This document shows, piece after piece, positions 9,303 to 18,122 of a stretch of DNA of 64,000 bases. Location: positions 62,001-126,000 of the forward strand of contig AKCV02000026.1 in NCBI GenBank assembly GCA_000272025.2. The letters run 5' to 3'. The position numbers and the translations under genes were made by a program. A model generated the notes under the pieces. The model was not told where the DNA came from. It did not search any database and saw nothing but the letters and a program-made list of their open reading frames with translations. Source of the stretch: Imbroritus primus. GTDB taxonomy: Bacteria > Pseudomonadota > Gammaproteobacteria > Burkholderiales > Burkholderiaceae. Each line of letters begins with the position of its first letter. The stretch's first letter is position 1.

Positions 9303-10887
9303 GCCACAGCGGTACGGACCCGCCGCCACCACCGCCGCCGCCACCGGTATTGCCGCTGCCGCCCGATCCACCACCCGAGCCGGCCGGATTCTGTGCGTAG
9401 GCGAGGGCTGCATTCGCGTCGAGCAGGCCCGCACCGCATTTGCCAGCGCCGGCTGCCGAGCTGCAGTAGGTATTGGCGGGATGCGGGCGTGCGCTCTGGC
9501 GCAGGCCGTCGATGATCTGCGCGGGCGTCAGGCTGGGCCGCAGCGCTAGCATCATCGAAACCACGCCAGAGGTCAGCGGCGCGGCGAAGCTGGTGCCGAG
9601 CGAATTCACCACGGTATAGCTGCCGGGAGTATTCCCGTTGTTGCTGAGGGTGCGGATGAAGGAAGGCGTCGCGCACGATGCCGTGCCGTTGGTGTAGGTC
9701 GTCTGCAGGGTCGGGCAACCGCCGCCCGGCGCGCTGATGGTGACCTCGGGGCCGACGCTGGCGTAGTGCGCGTTGTCGCCGTTGTCGACATGCGCGGTCA
9801 CGCTGACCACGCGCGCGCAGTTGCCCGGCGCTTCCGGCGCCCCGGCCGTGTTGCCGGCAGCTGCGACCACCACGGTGCCCCCCGCGGCCACATCGTCGAT
9901 GGCCTGCTGCTCGAACGACGAACAGCTGCCGCCGCCCAGGCTAATATTGAGCACGCGTGCCGGCGTCGGATTGTTTGGCACGTTGGTGACTGCGAGGCCG
10001 GCAGACCAGCGCATGGCATCGAGGACGTCGGACAGGCGCGCGCCGCACTTGCCCGATACGCGCACCGGCAGCAGGCGCGCGTTCCAGTCCGCGCCGGCGA
10101 TACCGCTGCCGTTGTTGGTGATGGCGCCGACTACGCTGGCCACGCGCGTGCCGTGCCAGCTGTTGCCATTGGCGCCGATCCCTGGCGAGCCGCTCCCGCA
10201 TTCCGCGGCGGGGGCGCTGTCGCCGGCATCCGTCGGGTCACTGTCGCGGCCATCGCCATCGTTGGCGCGCGCGGTTTCGGCAATGAAGTCATAGCCGGGC
10301 AGCAGTCGGCCCTGCAGGTCCGGGTGCGGCAGGACGCCGGTGTCGATCACTGCTACCACGATCGCCGTGGAACCGATCGAACGATCCCATGCAGCCGGCA
10401 GATTGGCGCCGCCGAGGTTCGCCCCGGCCGGTGCATGCAGATTGGTCTGTGCATTGAATTCCGGGTCGCTGGGCAGCCGCATCGGCTGCAGCCAGCGGTC
10501 GGGCTCGGCCGCCGCGACGCGTGGATCGCGGGCCAGTGCCTCGGCCACGCGCGGCGCTTCGGCAGGGTTCATGCCCTTGATCGAGACCAACGCGTTCTGG
10601 CCGGACAGCGGGCGCTTGAGCGCCAGCGGCAAGCCGGTGGCAGAAGCGACGGTCAGCAGCTTGTCACTGGTGCCGGCAGTGTTGCTCCCCGTCGCGCTGG
10701 CGCCCGCCTCGTCGCGCCACTTGACCATGATGTCGCCCGTGTAGCGCACGGGTTCGGCCAAGGGACGCTTGGCCTGCGCGAGTGCCGGCAGGGGTAGCAG
10801 CAGGGCGGCCGCTGCGCTGGTGATGATGATGCCTGCGCACAGGCGCGCAGTGGGGGAGAGCGACCGACGGTTCTGATTGGCTTTCAT
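9229..10887 (-). CDS. Secreted S8 (subtilisin-family) serine protease with GlyGly-CTERM sorting tail
   Basis: A 552-residue preproprotein. Residues 1-38 are a signal peptide (hydrophobic core, cleavage near PALAQA). Residues about 50-136 are an I9-like propeptide ending in AAAEPDRWLQP. The catalytic domain holds D182 in VIDTGVLPHPD, H245 in GNSWHGTRVA, the oxyanion N346 in AAAGN and S433 in LGTSFAAP. After the domain come a Gly/Ser linker (about 503-524), a hydrophobic helix (527-543) and a basic end, which is the GlyGly-CTERM signal. The protein should be exported by Sec, possibly passed to type II secretion, and released by the rhombosortase encoded convergently. A TTG at 10902 could add five residues; the ATG at 10887 has GGAA just upstream and starts the signal peptide with MKANQNRR. 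It follows the lipoprotein gene by 31 bases, so the two form an operon. Confidence 0.92.
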   Translation of the reverse strand: MKANQNRRSLSPTARLCAGIIITSAAAALLLPLPALAQAKRPLAEPVRYTGDIMVKWRDEAGASATGSNTAGTSDKLLTVASATGLPLALKRPLSGQNALVSIKGMNPAEAPRVAEALARDPRVAAAEPDRWLQPMRLPSDPEFNAQTNLHAPAGANLGGANLPAAWDRSIGSTAIVVAVIDTGVLPHPDLQGRLLPGYDFIAETARANDGDGRDSDPTDAGDSAPAAECGSGSPGIGANGNSWHGTRVASVVGAITNNGSGIAGADWNARLLPVRVSGKCGARLSDVLDAMRWSAGLAVTNVPNNPTPARVLNISLGGGSCSSFEQQAIDDVAAGGTVVVAAAGNTAGAPEAPGNCARVVSVTAHVDNGDNAHYASVGPEVTISAPGGGCPTLQTTYTNGTASCATPSFIRTLSNNGNTPGSYTVVNSLGTSFAAPLTSGVVSMMLALRPSLTPAQIIDGLRQSARPHPANTYCSSAAGAGKCGAGLLDANAALAYAQNPAGSGGGSGGSGNTGGGGGGGGGSVPLWLSALLLLLGAGACAIARSTTTARR

Positions 10888-10918
10888 CGTGGTTCCGCGC
10901 AAGGAGAGTGGCTGAAGG

Positions 10919-11371
10919 TTATTTGGCCGCTGGGGTCCGGGGCGTGCCGGGGGATGGCTGCAGCGGTTGCACCAGGCGGTCCGGCTCGGCGGCCTGGATT
11001 TCCGGCAGGGCGCGCACGATGGCCAGCGCGCGTTCGGCCGTCAGGTCTGCGGTGGCGGCGCTCATGGCAATACGCCAGTTGCCGCCGGAGACGGCATCGA
11101 GCACGCGCAGCTGCAGCGCCGGCTCATCGCGGTGGATGGTGCGGTTCAGGCGCGCGACCAGGGCGTTGGCGCCAGCCTTGTCGGTCACCGGCATGGCAAA
11201 ACGGACCAGCAGCTCGCCGAGCGGCCGGCCAGTGGGCGGGCCGGGATCAGGCATCACCATCTTGGCGAGTTCGGGGTCGAGCGGCTGTGCCGACTGGGTC
11301 TGCGAGCAGCCGGCAAGCAACGTGGCGGCCAGCAGCGGGCCGGCGATCCAGCGGGTGTTGGCGATGATCAT
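10919..11371 (-). CDS. Small lipoprotein resembling a free-standing S8 protease propeptide
   Basis: A 150-residue protein with a lipoprotein signal peptide: hydrophobic stretch, then LLAGC with the lipid-bearing Cys at 22. The rest resembles the propeptide of the downstream protease. GELLVRF (52-58) lines up with GDIMVKW in the protease, and the end EIQAAEPDRLVQPLQPS (124-140) lines up with VAAAEPDRWLQPMRLPS, sharing AAEPDR and QP in the same register. This is a reading by eye, not a computed alignment. If right, the product could be a membrane-anchored inhibitor or folding chaperone of the protease, acting in the periplasm. The ATG at 11371 is preceded by GAGG at good spacing and starts the signal peptide. 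It is the first gene of the pair with the protease. Confidence 0.8.
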   Translation of the reverse strand: MIIANTRWIAGPLLAATLLAGCSQTQSAQPLDPELAKMVMPDPGPPTGRPLGELLVRFAMPVTDKAGANALVARLNRTIHRDEPALQLRVLDAVSGGNWRIAMSAATADLTAERALAIVRALPEIQAAEPDRLVQPLQPSPGTPRTPAAK

Positions 11372-11432
11372 GATGTTGTCCTCGAAATAGGGCTGGGCGG
11401 CATGGCGTGGGCAGGGAGGGCCGCGGCATGGT

Positions 11433-13175
11433 TCAGCCGGTGCGTCGGCGCGTGCCGCGCGTATTGTTTGCCCGCTGTGTGTCCCCCGCTGCCGCGCCAG
11501 GCGGGGTAGAGGGTCCTGCCAGCATTTCGTGGGCATGCTGGCGCGTGGCTTCGGTCACGGTCAGCCCGCCCAGCATGCGCGCCACTTCACCGACACGGCC
11601 GTCGCGGTCCAGTACGGCGATATGCGAGCGGGTGGCGCCGTGAGCAGTTTCCTTGCTGACCAGAAAATGGTGATTGGCTCGTGCCGCGACTTGCGGCAGA
11701 TGTGTGACGCACAGGACCTGCCGCGCCCCGCCAAGTTCATGCAAACGCTGGCCAACGACCTCGGCGACCGCGCCGCCGATGCCGGTGTCGACTTCGTCGA
11801 AGATCAGCGTGGGTGTCGGCGAGGCTTCGCTGGTGATCACGGAAATGGCCAAGCTGATGCGCGCCAGCTCACCGCCGGACGCCACCTTGGCCAGTGGCCG
11901 CGGCGTGACGCCGGCATGGCCGGCCACCAGGAATTCGATCTGCTCGAGGCCGTAGGCCTGGCCTTCCTCGAGTGCCTGCAAGGCAATCTCGAAGCGGCCG
12001 CCCGCCATGCTCAGGCCCTGCATCGCATCGGTCACGGCGCTGGCGAGGGCTTGCGCAGCTTGCTGGCGTTTCTGGCTGAGTTGCCGGGCAATTTTCAGAT
12101 AGACGTTTTTTGCTTCGTGTTCACGTGCGGCCAGCGCCTCCAGGTCCTGGGCCGCATCGAGTTCGGCCAGCCGGGCCTGGCGTTCGGCCAGCTCGGCCGG
12201 CAACTGCTCGGGGTCGACGCGATACTTGCGTGCAGCGGCATGCAGCGCCTGCATGCGTGCATCGACTTCGCCGAGTCGCGCCGGATCGAGATCGAGCCGG
12301 TCGACGTAGCGGGCCAGCGAATGGGCGGCTTCGTCGACCTGCACCTGGGCCGGTTCGAGTGCGGCGAGGATGTCCTGCAGCGCGGGATCGACGTCGGCCA
12401 GTTGCTGCACGCGGTGGACGATGGCGGCGAGCCGTGAGCGCAGCGCATCGTCGGCTTCCGAGAGGGCTTCGAGGGCAGCGCTCGCGCCGTCGATCAGGCT
12501 CGCGGCGTGGGACAGGCGATGGTGCTCCTGCTGGATCTCCGTCCACTCGCCGGCTTGCGGCGCGAGTTTCTCCAGCTCGCCGACCTGCCACTCGACGCGT
12601 TCGCGCTCGAGCTGCAACTCGCGTGACTGCTGCTCGGCCTGCTGGCGCAGGCGTACCACGGTGCGCCAGTCGCGATAGGCCTGGGCGACATCGGCGGCCA
12701 GGGGATCAAGGCCGGCATGGGTGTCGAGCAGGCGACGCTGCATCTCGGGTTTGAGCAGCAGCTGGTGTGCGTGCTGGCCGTGGATGTCTACCAGTTGTTC
12801 GCCGAGTTCGCGCAGTTGCGCCAGCGTGGCGCTGACGCCGTTGACGAAGGCCTTGCTGCGGCCGTTGCTGTCGATGACACGGCGCAGCAGCAGGGTACCG
12901 GAGTCGTCGGCGTCCAGGGCTGCATTGAGCGCTGCGTCTGCCAGCCAGGCATCAACAGCAGGTGTGGTCGAGAACGTGGCGCTGACGTCGGCGCGTGCCG
13001 CGCCTTCGCGCACCACGCCTGCATCGCCGCGCGCACCCAGTGCCAGGGCCAGGGCATCGATCAGGATCGACTTGCCGGCGCCGGTCTCGCCGGTGAACAC
13101 GGTAAAGCCGGCCGCGAAATCGAGGTCCAGTGCCTGCACGATGACGAAGTCGCGGATGGAAAGGCTGCGCAGCAT
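11433..13175 (-). CDS. recN: DNA repair ATPase RecN
   Basis: A 580-residue SMC-like protein that helps repair double-strand breaks by tethering DNA. Visible motifs: Walker A GETGAGKS (29-36), the ABC signature KVASGGELARISLAI, Walker B TLIFDEVDTGIGG, and a long central coiled-coil rich in Glu, Gln and Arg (about 160-370). E. coli RecN is 553 residues; the extra length here is a C-terminal tail rich in Ala, Pro, Thr and Arg (PSTPPGAAAGDTQRANNTR). I searched the 110 bases upstream for a LexA box (CTGT-N8-ACAG) and saw none, so SOS control is not supported. nadK lies upstream on the same strand, 109 bases away. Confidence 0.96.
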   Translation of the reverse strand: MLRSLSIRDFVIVQALDLDFAAGFTVFTGETGAGKSILIDALALALGARGDAGVVREGAARADVSATFSTTPAVDAWLADAALNAALDADDSGTLLLRRVIDSNGRSKAFVNGVSATLAQLRELGEQLVDIHGQHAHQLLLKPEMQRRLLDTHAGLDPLAADVAQAYRDWRTVVRLRQQAEQQSRELQLERERVEWQVGELEKLAPQAGEWTEIQQEHHRLSHAASLIDGASAALEALSEADDALRSRLAAIVHRVQQLADVDPALQDILAALEPAQVQVDEAAHSLARYVDRLDLDPARLGEVDARMQALHAAARKYRVDPEQLPAELAERQARLAELDAAQDLEALAAREHEAKNVYLKIARQLSQKRQQAAQALASAVTDAMQGLSMAGGRFEIALQALEEGQAYGLEQIEFLVAGHAGVTPRPLAKVASGGELARISLAISVITSEASPTPTLIFDEVDTGIGGAVAEVVGQRLHELGGARQVLCVTHLPQVAARANHHFLVSKETAHGATRSHIAVLDRDGRVGEVARMLGGLTVTEATRQHAHEMLAGPSTPPGAAAGDTQRANNTRGTRRRTG

Positions 13176-13284
13176 CGGTGTCGGGGTCGTGAAGCGGTTG
13201 GTTGGGCGCGTTCGGGTTACAACATCAAGTCAGAAGGTCGGATCGGTACTCAACACTTCAGGTCAGCATTGCGGGATACCCGGC

Positions 13285-14196
13285 TCAGAGGCGATTGTCC
13301 TCGGCCGACGGGAATTCGTGCCAGTGCAGCTTCTGCCGCAGCGTGGCGTAATAGTTATAGCCGACCGGGTGCAGCAGGGTGACGGACTGCACCGCACGGC
13401 GCACCACGATCTGGTCGCCCGGCAGCAGCGAGGTCAGCGACTGCATGTCGAAGTTGACGCTGGCGTCGCGTCCGCTCGACACCTCGATCAGCACTTCCGC
13501 TTCATGCGGCAGCACGATCGGGCGATTCGACAGCGAGTGCGGGGCGATCGGCACCAGCACCAGCCCGGACAGGGTCGGGTGCAGGATCGGTCCGCCCGCC
13601 GACAGCGCGTAGGCCGTCGAGCCGGTCGGCGTTGCCACGATCAGGCCGTCCGAACGCTGGTTGTACATGAAGTTGCCGTCCACCGAGACCGCCAGTTCCA
13701 CCATGCCGGAAATGCCGGAACGGTTGACCACCACGTCGTTGAAGGCCAGGGCCGAGAATATCGTCTCGCCGTCGCGTTGCACATGGGCTTGCAGCAGGGT
13801 GCGCTGCTCGGTGTCGTAGTGGCCGGCGAGCATCTCCGGTACGACCTTGTGCATGTCCGACAGGGGAATGTCTGTCATGAAACCGAGCCGGCCGTGGTTC
13901 ACCCCGATGAGGGGCACGTCGTGCCCGGCCAGTTGCCGGCCGATACCCAGCAGGGTGCCGTCGCCGCCGAGCACCACCGCGACGTCGGCCTGCTGGCCGA
14001 TTTCCTGCGGGGTGAGGGTCGGGTAGGCCTGCAGGCCGATGTTCAGGGCGGTTTCGCGCTCGAACACCACCTCGTGCCCGGCGCTGGCAATGCACGCAGC
14101 CAGCTCCTGCAGCGGGGCGGCGATGCCCGCGGCGTAATACTTGCCGACAAGCGCGACGGTATGAAAGGAAAGCCGGTTGGATGCCATGCCCGGCAT
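13285..14196 (-). CDS. nadK: NAD kinase
   Basis: A 303-residue ATP-NAD kinase that makes NADP from NAD. The diagnostic GGDGTLLG (77-84) binds phosphate, [13 protein letters not shown] follows, and the NE-like substrate region is represented by AFNDVVVNR; the end contains the usual GDQIVVRRA beta sandwich segment. There are two close starts, ATG at 14196 and at 14187; neither has a convincing ribosome site. It is divergent from hrcA, about 100 bases apart, the usual arrangement in betaproteobacteria. Confidence 0.96.
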   Translation of the reverse strand: MPGMASNRLSFHTVALVGKYYAAGIAAPLQELAACIASAGHEVVFERETALNIGLQAYPTLTPQEIGQQADVAVVLGGDGTLLGIGRQLAGHDVPLIGVNHGRLGFMTDIPLSDMHKVVPEMLAGHYDTEQRTLLQAHVQRDGETIFSALAFNDVVVNRSGISGMVELAVSVDGNFMYNQRSDGLIVATPTGSTAYALSAGGPILHPTLSGLVLVPIAPHSLSNRPIVLPHEAEVLIEVSSGRDASVNFDMQSLTSLLPGDQIVVRRAVQSVTLLHPVGYNYYATLRQKLHWHEFPSAEDNRL

Positions 14197-14300
14197 TAGA
14201 CCACACGCCCATGAAGATTGTCAGCACGGTGGGCCTCCGCAGGAACTCGCTACACGCACCAGCCGCACGAACCCGGGAATTTTGCGTAAAATCAAGAATC

Positions 14301-15335
14301 ATGGATCAGCGCGCTCACACTCTTCTCAAAACCCTGATCGAACGGTATATCGCCGAGGGGCAGCCGGTGGGGTCACGCACCCTCTCGAAGTACTCGGGGC
14401 TGGACCTGTCGCCGGCCACGATCCGCAACGTGATGGCGGACCTGGAAGAAATGGGTTTCATCGTCAGCCCGCATACCTCGGCCGGCCGCGTGCCGACCCC
14501 GCGCGGCTATCGCCTGTTCGTGGACACCATGCTGTCGGTACGTCCGCTCGATGACGTGGACCTCGCGCGCATGATCAGCGGCGAGATCCAGGGACAGCGC
14601 CAGGCCCACCAGCTGGAACCGCATCGCACCGCCGCGTCGGCCGCGCAAGTGCTGTCCAACCTGTCGCAGTTCGCCGGCATCGTCATGACGCCGCGCCGCT
14701 CACAGGCGTTCAAGCAGATCGAATTCATCCGCCTGTCGGACGACCGTATCCTTCTGATCGTCGTGACGCCCGAGGGTGATGTGCAGAACCGCATCCTGCA
14801 GACTGATATTCATTACTCGCCGTCCCAGCTGGTGGAGGCGGCGAATTTCCTGAACGGCCATTACGCCGGCATGCGCTTCGACGAGGTGCGCGACCATCTG
14901 CGCGGCGAACTCAACGCCTTGCGCGCCGACATGAGCACGCTGATGCAGGCGGCCGTGGAGGCCGGCAGCCGGGCGGTCTCCGACAGCGATGACGACGTGG
15001 TGATTTCCGGTGAGCGCAACCTGCTGGGCGTGGAAGACCTGTCTTCCAGCATGGACAAGCTGCGCCGCCTGTTCGACGTGTTCGAGCGCAAGACCGGCCT
15101 GCTGCAGTTGCTCGATGTCTCCAGCAAGGCCGAGGGCGTGCAGATCTTCATTGGCGGCGAAAGCGAACTGGTGCCGCACGAGGACATGGCCATCATCACG
15201 GCACCGTACGAGGTCGATGGCCAGATCGTCGGTACGCTTGGTGTCATCGGTCCGACGCGCATGGCCTACGAGCGTGTCATTCCGATTGTCGACATCACCG
15301 CACGGCTGCTCAGCAGCGCCCTCAGCCATCCCTAG
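14301..15335 (+). CDS. hrcA: Heat-inducible transcription repressor HrcA
   Basis: A 344-residue repressor of class I heat-shock genes. The N-terminal winged helix (about 1-75) reads as expected: [19 protein letters not shown], then [17 protein letters not shown], then [14 protein letters not shown]. The C-terminal part is the GAF-like ligand domain and ends with the conserved [15 protein letters not shown]. HrcA binds the CIRCE palindrome (TTAGCACTC-N9-GAGTGCTAA). I found no CIRCE upstream of hrcA, grpE or dnaK, so its target, perhaps groESL, is probably elsewhere. The ATG at 14301 follows a TAAAAT by only 8 bases and has no ribosome site, so the message may be nearly leaderless. Confidence 0.96.
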   Translation: MDQRAHTLLKTLIERYIAEGQPVGSRTLSKYSGLDLSPATIRNVMADLEEMGFIVSPHTSAGRVPTPRGYRLFVDTMLSVRPLDDVDLARMISGEIQGQRQAHQLEPHRTAASAAQVLSNLSQFAGIVMTPRRSQAFKQIEFIRLSDDRILLIVVTPEGDVQNRILQTDIHYSPSQLVEAANFLNGHYAGMRFDEVRDHLRGELNALRADMSTLMQAAVEAGSRAVSDSDDDVVISGERNLLGVEDLSSSMDKLRRLFDVFERKTGLLQLLDVSSKAEGVQIFIGGESELVPHEDMAIITAPYEVDGQIVGTLGVIGPTRMAYERVIPIVDITARLLSSALSHP

Positions 15336-15341
15336 AGCGCA

Positions 15342-15361
15342 CTGCGCCGCATCCGGCGCAG
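15342..15361 (+). terminator. Hairpin after hrcA
   Basis: A perfect 8-bp stem, CTGCGCCG with CGGCGCAG, around a four-base loop, six bases after the hrcA stop. There is no T run, so it may act only as a weak or Rho-assisted terminator or as a 3'-end stabiliser. Confidence 0.5.
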
Positions 15362-15517
15362 GTGCCTGTGGTTACCGTCCATCCTTTGTGGTCCTGTATC
15401 GCGCCCGGAACGGCTGTGTTCATGTCGAGTGTGGTTCTTCCGGCGTTTTTTCGGCCGTGCGTCCTCACGATCACGGGCTAGAATAATGGTTTGACTGAAC
15501 CAGGAATCCGGACGCGC

Positions 15518-16633
15518 ATGCCGTTTCTTCCCGAACCGCCATTCCAGCACGGCCAGGTCAGCAAGACTGCGGTCCTGCTGATCAATCTGGGTACGCCCGA
15601 CGCACCCACGCCACAGGCGGTCCGTCGCTATCTCAAGCAATTCCTGTCGGATCCACGGGTGGTGGAGATTCCGCGCGCGCTCTGGTCGGTGATTCTCAAT
15701 GTGATCATCCTGCCGTTCCGCTCGCGAGCCTCGGCAGAGAAGTATGAGAGCGTCTGGCTGCGCGAGGCCAACATGACCGGCTCGCCGCTGCTGGTGCATA
15801 CCGAGCGCCAGGCGCATGCGCTGCAACAGCACCTTACGGCTGCAGGGCACGAGGTGACCGTGGCCTGTGCCATGCGCTATGGCAATCCGTCGATTCCTTC
15901 GGTGATCCACGCGCTGCGCCGCCAGGGCGCGGAGCGTATTCTGGTGCTGCCGCTGTACCCGCAGTACTCGGGCACCACCACGGCCACGGCCTTCGATGCG
16001 GTAACGGAAGTATTCAGCGCCATGCGCAATCAGCCGGAGCTGCGGGCCGTCAAGCATTTCCACGATCATCCGGGCTACATCGAAGCGTTGCGCGACCGCG
16101 TCCTCGAGTACTGGAAGCGGCACGGCCGGCCTGACTTTGGCGCTGGCGGCAAGCTGTTGCTGTCGTTCCATGGCGTACCGCGCCGTACGCTGGAGCTCGG
16201 CGATCCCTACCACTGCGAATGCCTGAAGACCGGCCGCCTGCTGGGCGAGGCGCTTGGCCTGGAGCCGGGGCAATACCTGATCACGTTCCAGTCGCGTTTC
16301 GGCAAGGCCGAGTGGCTGCAGCCCTATACCGCGCCGACCCTCGTCGAGCTGGGGCGCGTTGGTACGGGGCGCGTCGACGTGTTCTGCCCGGGCTTCGTGG
16401 CCGATTGCCTGGAAACGCTCGAAGAGATCGCCATGGAAGGCCGCGAGGAATTCCGCCATGCCGGCGGGGGCGACTTCCATTTCATTCCGTGCCTGAACGA
16501 TGCGCCGTCCTGGATCGCCGCCTTGGCCGACCTGACCCTGACGCACCTACAGGGCTGGCCGTTGTCCGAGCCGCATCCGCATGCCCTGGAGGCCCAGCGC
16601 AGCCGTGCCCAGGCGCGGGGTGCGGCGGCCTGA
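15518..16633 (+). CDS. hemH: Ferrochelatase
   Basis: A 371-residue ferrochelatase, inserting iron into protoporphyrin IX at the last step of haem synthesis. Signature segments are [20 protein letters not shown] at the N-terminus, the active-site His in [11 protein letters not shown], and the C-terminal [17 protein letters not shown] with its conserved Glu. I chose the ATG at 15518 (MPFLPEPPF), the start used by close relatives; an in-frame TTG at 15491 would add nine residues without a better ribosome site. The stop precedes hslR by two bases, so the two are cotranscribed. Confidence 0.95.
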   Translation: MPFLPEPPFQHGQVSKTAVLLINLGTPDAPTPQAVRRYLKQFLSDPRVVEIPRALWSVILNVIILPFRSRASAEKYESVWLREANMTGSPLLVHTERQAHALQQHLTAAGHEVTVACAMRYGNPSIPSVIHALRRQGAERILVLPLYPQYSGTTTATAFDAVTEVFSAMRNQPELRAVKHFHDHPGYIEALRDRVLEYWKRHGRPDFGAGGKLLLSFHGVPRRTLELGDPYHCECLKTGRLLGEALGLEPGQYLITFQSRFGKAEWLQPYTAPTLVELGRVGTGRVDVFCPGFVADCLETLEEIAMEGREEFRHAGGGDFHFIPCLNDAPSWIAALADLTLTHLQGWPLSEPHPHALEAQRSRAQARGAAA

Positions 16634-16635
16634 CC

Positions 16636-17031
16636 ATGCAGATCGGCACCAACCCCGAGAACCGCTTGCGCGTTGACAAGTGGCTGTGGTGTGCGCGCTT
16701 TTTCAAGACACGTTCGCTCGCCACCGAGGCGGTCGACAAAGGGCATGTCCAGTTGAACGGCCAGGCCTGCAAGCCCGCCAAGGAAGTGCATCCCGGCGAT
16801 CGCCTGGTGATCGTGGCACATCAGCAGCGTTGGGAGATTGAGGTGCTCGGGATTCCAGCGGCCCGGGGTTCGGCGCCGGTGGCGCAGACGCTGTATCAGG
16901 AAAGCGAGGCGAGCCGCGCAGCCCGCGCCGTCGAAGCGGAGCGGCGCAAGCTGTACCGCGAGCCGGCCGAGCAGTTGCAGGGCCGACCGACCAAACGCGA
17001 CCGGCGGCGGATGACACAGTTGCGCGATTGA
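16636..17031 (+). CDS. hslR: Heat shock protein 15, S4-domain RNA-binding protein
   Basis: A 131-residue HslR/Hsp15. The S4 domain occupies about residues 11-70 (RLRVDKWLWCARFFKTRSLA, then GHVQLNGQACKPAKEV), followed by a basic tail ending RPTKRDRRRM. Hsp15 binds free 50S subunits that still carry a nascent chain and helps recycle them after heat stress. It starts two bases after the hemH stop and sits upstream of grpE, so it belongs to the heat-shock neighbourhood, although no sigma-32 promoter is apparent directly before it. Confidence 0.93.
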   Translation: MQIGTNPENRLRVDKWLWCARFFKTRSLATEAVDKGHVQLNGQACKPAKEVHPGDRLVIVAHQQRWEIEVLGIPAARGSAPVAQTLYQESEASRAARAVEAERRKLYREPAEQLQGRPTKRDRRRMTQLRD

Positions 17032-17044
17032 GCCGTGTCGGGCA

Positions 17045-17194
17045 TTACCATGTGATGCTGAGCAGGTGACGGGCGGCGATCCGGCCGATGCCGTATTCCG
17101 AGTGCTGCGGCGTAACGGTGTCCGACATCACGACCACCAGCGTGGCGGCAACCACGATGGCCAGGAGGGCGAGGGATAGCAAGGGCAGTTTCAT
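17045..17194 (-). CDS. Possible 49-residue single-pass membrane protein
   Basis: A short reading frame in the gap between hslR and grpE, on the opposite strand. It starts MKLPLLSLALLAIVVAATL, a clean hydrophobic helix after one Lys, and continues with about 30 polar residues (TVTPQHSEYGIGRIAARHLL). A K-plus-helix start is unlikely by chance in a GC-rich gap, but the ribosome site (CGAG) is weak. It could be an inner-membrane small protein or carry an uncleaved signal anchor. I do not recognise the family. The frame ends 14 bases from the hslR stop, tail to tail. Confidence 0.45.
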   Translation of the reverse strand: MKLPLLSLALLAIVVAATLVVVMSDTVTPQHSEYGIGRIAARHLLSITW

Positions 17195-17365
17195 GGCTCG
17201 TTTTTTTCTGTTGAACTGTCCTGCCCATGTTAAAAATTGGACGAATCCCGCACAACGCAGGACGGGTAAGGGTTGTAAGGGGATGTTTCGAGCATCACTT
17301 TTGCCTACCCTTGCGGGTTTTCTGCGGACACTCTGTCGGCGCCGTGCCGATCATATGCCCGAGCT

Positions 17366-17394
17366 CTTGAAATTCCCGGTGCCGTAGCCATCTA
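17366..17394 (+). promoter_or_regulatory. Sigma-32-type heat-shock promoter of grpE
   Basis: CTTGAAA at 17366-17372, a 14-base spacer, and GCCATCTA at 17387-17394 closely follow the sigma-32 consensus (CTTGAAA-N11-15-CCCATnT). Transcription would start near 17400, some 30 bases before the grpE start. Confidence 0.7.
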
Positions 17395-17425
17395 GGGTGG
17401 CAACGTCATCATTTTTTACCTGTGA

Positions 17426-18004
17426 ATGCCCATGGAAGACCAGAAACCCACCGCTTCTCCCGACGATCAACAGAACGCCGCCGCGGCGGGCGATGCCCAG
17501 CAGACCGTGCCGCAGGACGACGGCAATCACGTCGGTTCCGCTCAGGCCGCCGATCTGGCTACGCAGCTCGAAGCTGCCCAGATCAAGGCGCAGGAGCACT
17601 ACGAAATGTTCCTGCGCGCCAAGGCCGAAAGCGAGAACATCCGTCGCCGGGCCCAGGAGGATGTAGCCAAGGCCCACAAGTTCGCCATCGAGAGTTTTGC
17701 GGAATACCTGCTGCCCGTCATGGACAGCCTCCACGCGGCGCTGGCCGATACCTCTGGCGATCTGGCCAAGCTGCATGAAGGCGTGGAGCTGACGCAGCGT
17801 CAGCTGGTGGCGGCGCTGGAGAAAGGGCGCATCGTCGAGCTGAATCCGGTCGGTGAGAAGTTCGATCCGCACCTGCACCAGGCCATTTCGATGGTGCCCT
17901 CCGAGCAGGAACCCAACACCGTCGTAGCCGTATTGCAGCGTGGTTACACCATCGCCGAGCGTGTCCTGCGTCCGGCACTCGTGACCGTCTCGGCACCACG
18001 CTGA
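17426..18004 (+). CDS. grpE: Nucleotide exchange factor GrpE
   Basis: GrpE of 192 residues, which speeds ADP release from DnaK. The N-terminal third is acidic and Gln/Ala-rich, then a long helix (about 45-90: [20 protein letters not shown], then [19 protein letters not shown]) forms the dimer, and the beta domain carries the signature of the family ([14 protein letters not shown], then [13 protein letters not shown] and [12 protein letters not shown]). ATGs at 17426 and 17432 are both possible; the second gives MEDQKP. A sigma-32-like promoter lies about 30 bases upstream. In this genome pldA, on the other strand, separates grpE from dnaK. Confidence 0.96.
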   Translation: MPMEDQKPTASPDDQQNAAAAGDAQQTVPQDDGNHVGSAQAADLATQLEAAQIKAQEHYEMFLRAKAESENIRRRAQEDVAKAHKFAIESFAEYLLPVMDSLHAALADTSGDLAKLHEGVELTQRQLVAALEKGRIVELNPVGEKFDPHLHQAISMVPSEQEPNTVVAVLQRGYTIAERVLRPALVTVSAPR

Positions 18005-18051
18005 TCTGCAGACCCGGCCGCGGGTCCGCAACGGACCTGGCAGGATGGATC

Positions 18052-18092
18052 ATGCCCATGGCCCGCACGCCTTGCGTGCCGGCCATGGGCAT
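18052..18092. terminator. Long hairpin between convergent grpE and pldA
   Basis: Bases 18052-18070 pair with 18074-18092 at 18 of 19 positions (single C-C mismatch) around a three-base loop. Its position between two convergent stops suggests a terminator working on both strands, although no T run follows on either side. Confidence 0.65.
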
Positions 18093-18122
18093 CTCGTGCA
18101 TGCCGCTGGGCGCGGCATGCCG

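Noticed and set aside
12110-12754. A 214-codon forward frame within recN
   Set aside because: The product is nearly all Arg, Ala, Pro and Gly and lies opposite the RecN coiled coil; no ribosome site.
13176-13284. A LexA box before recN
   Set aside because: No CTGT-N8-ACAG or close variant is present in the gap, so I do not claim SOS control.
15336-15517. A tRNA or small RNA between hrcA and hemH
   Set aside because: Only one short hairpin is visible; there is no GGTTC-type T-arm and no cloverleaf.
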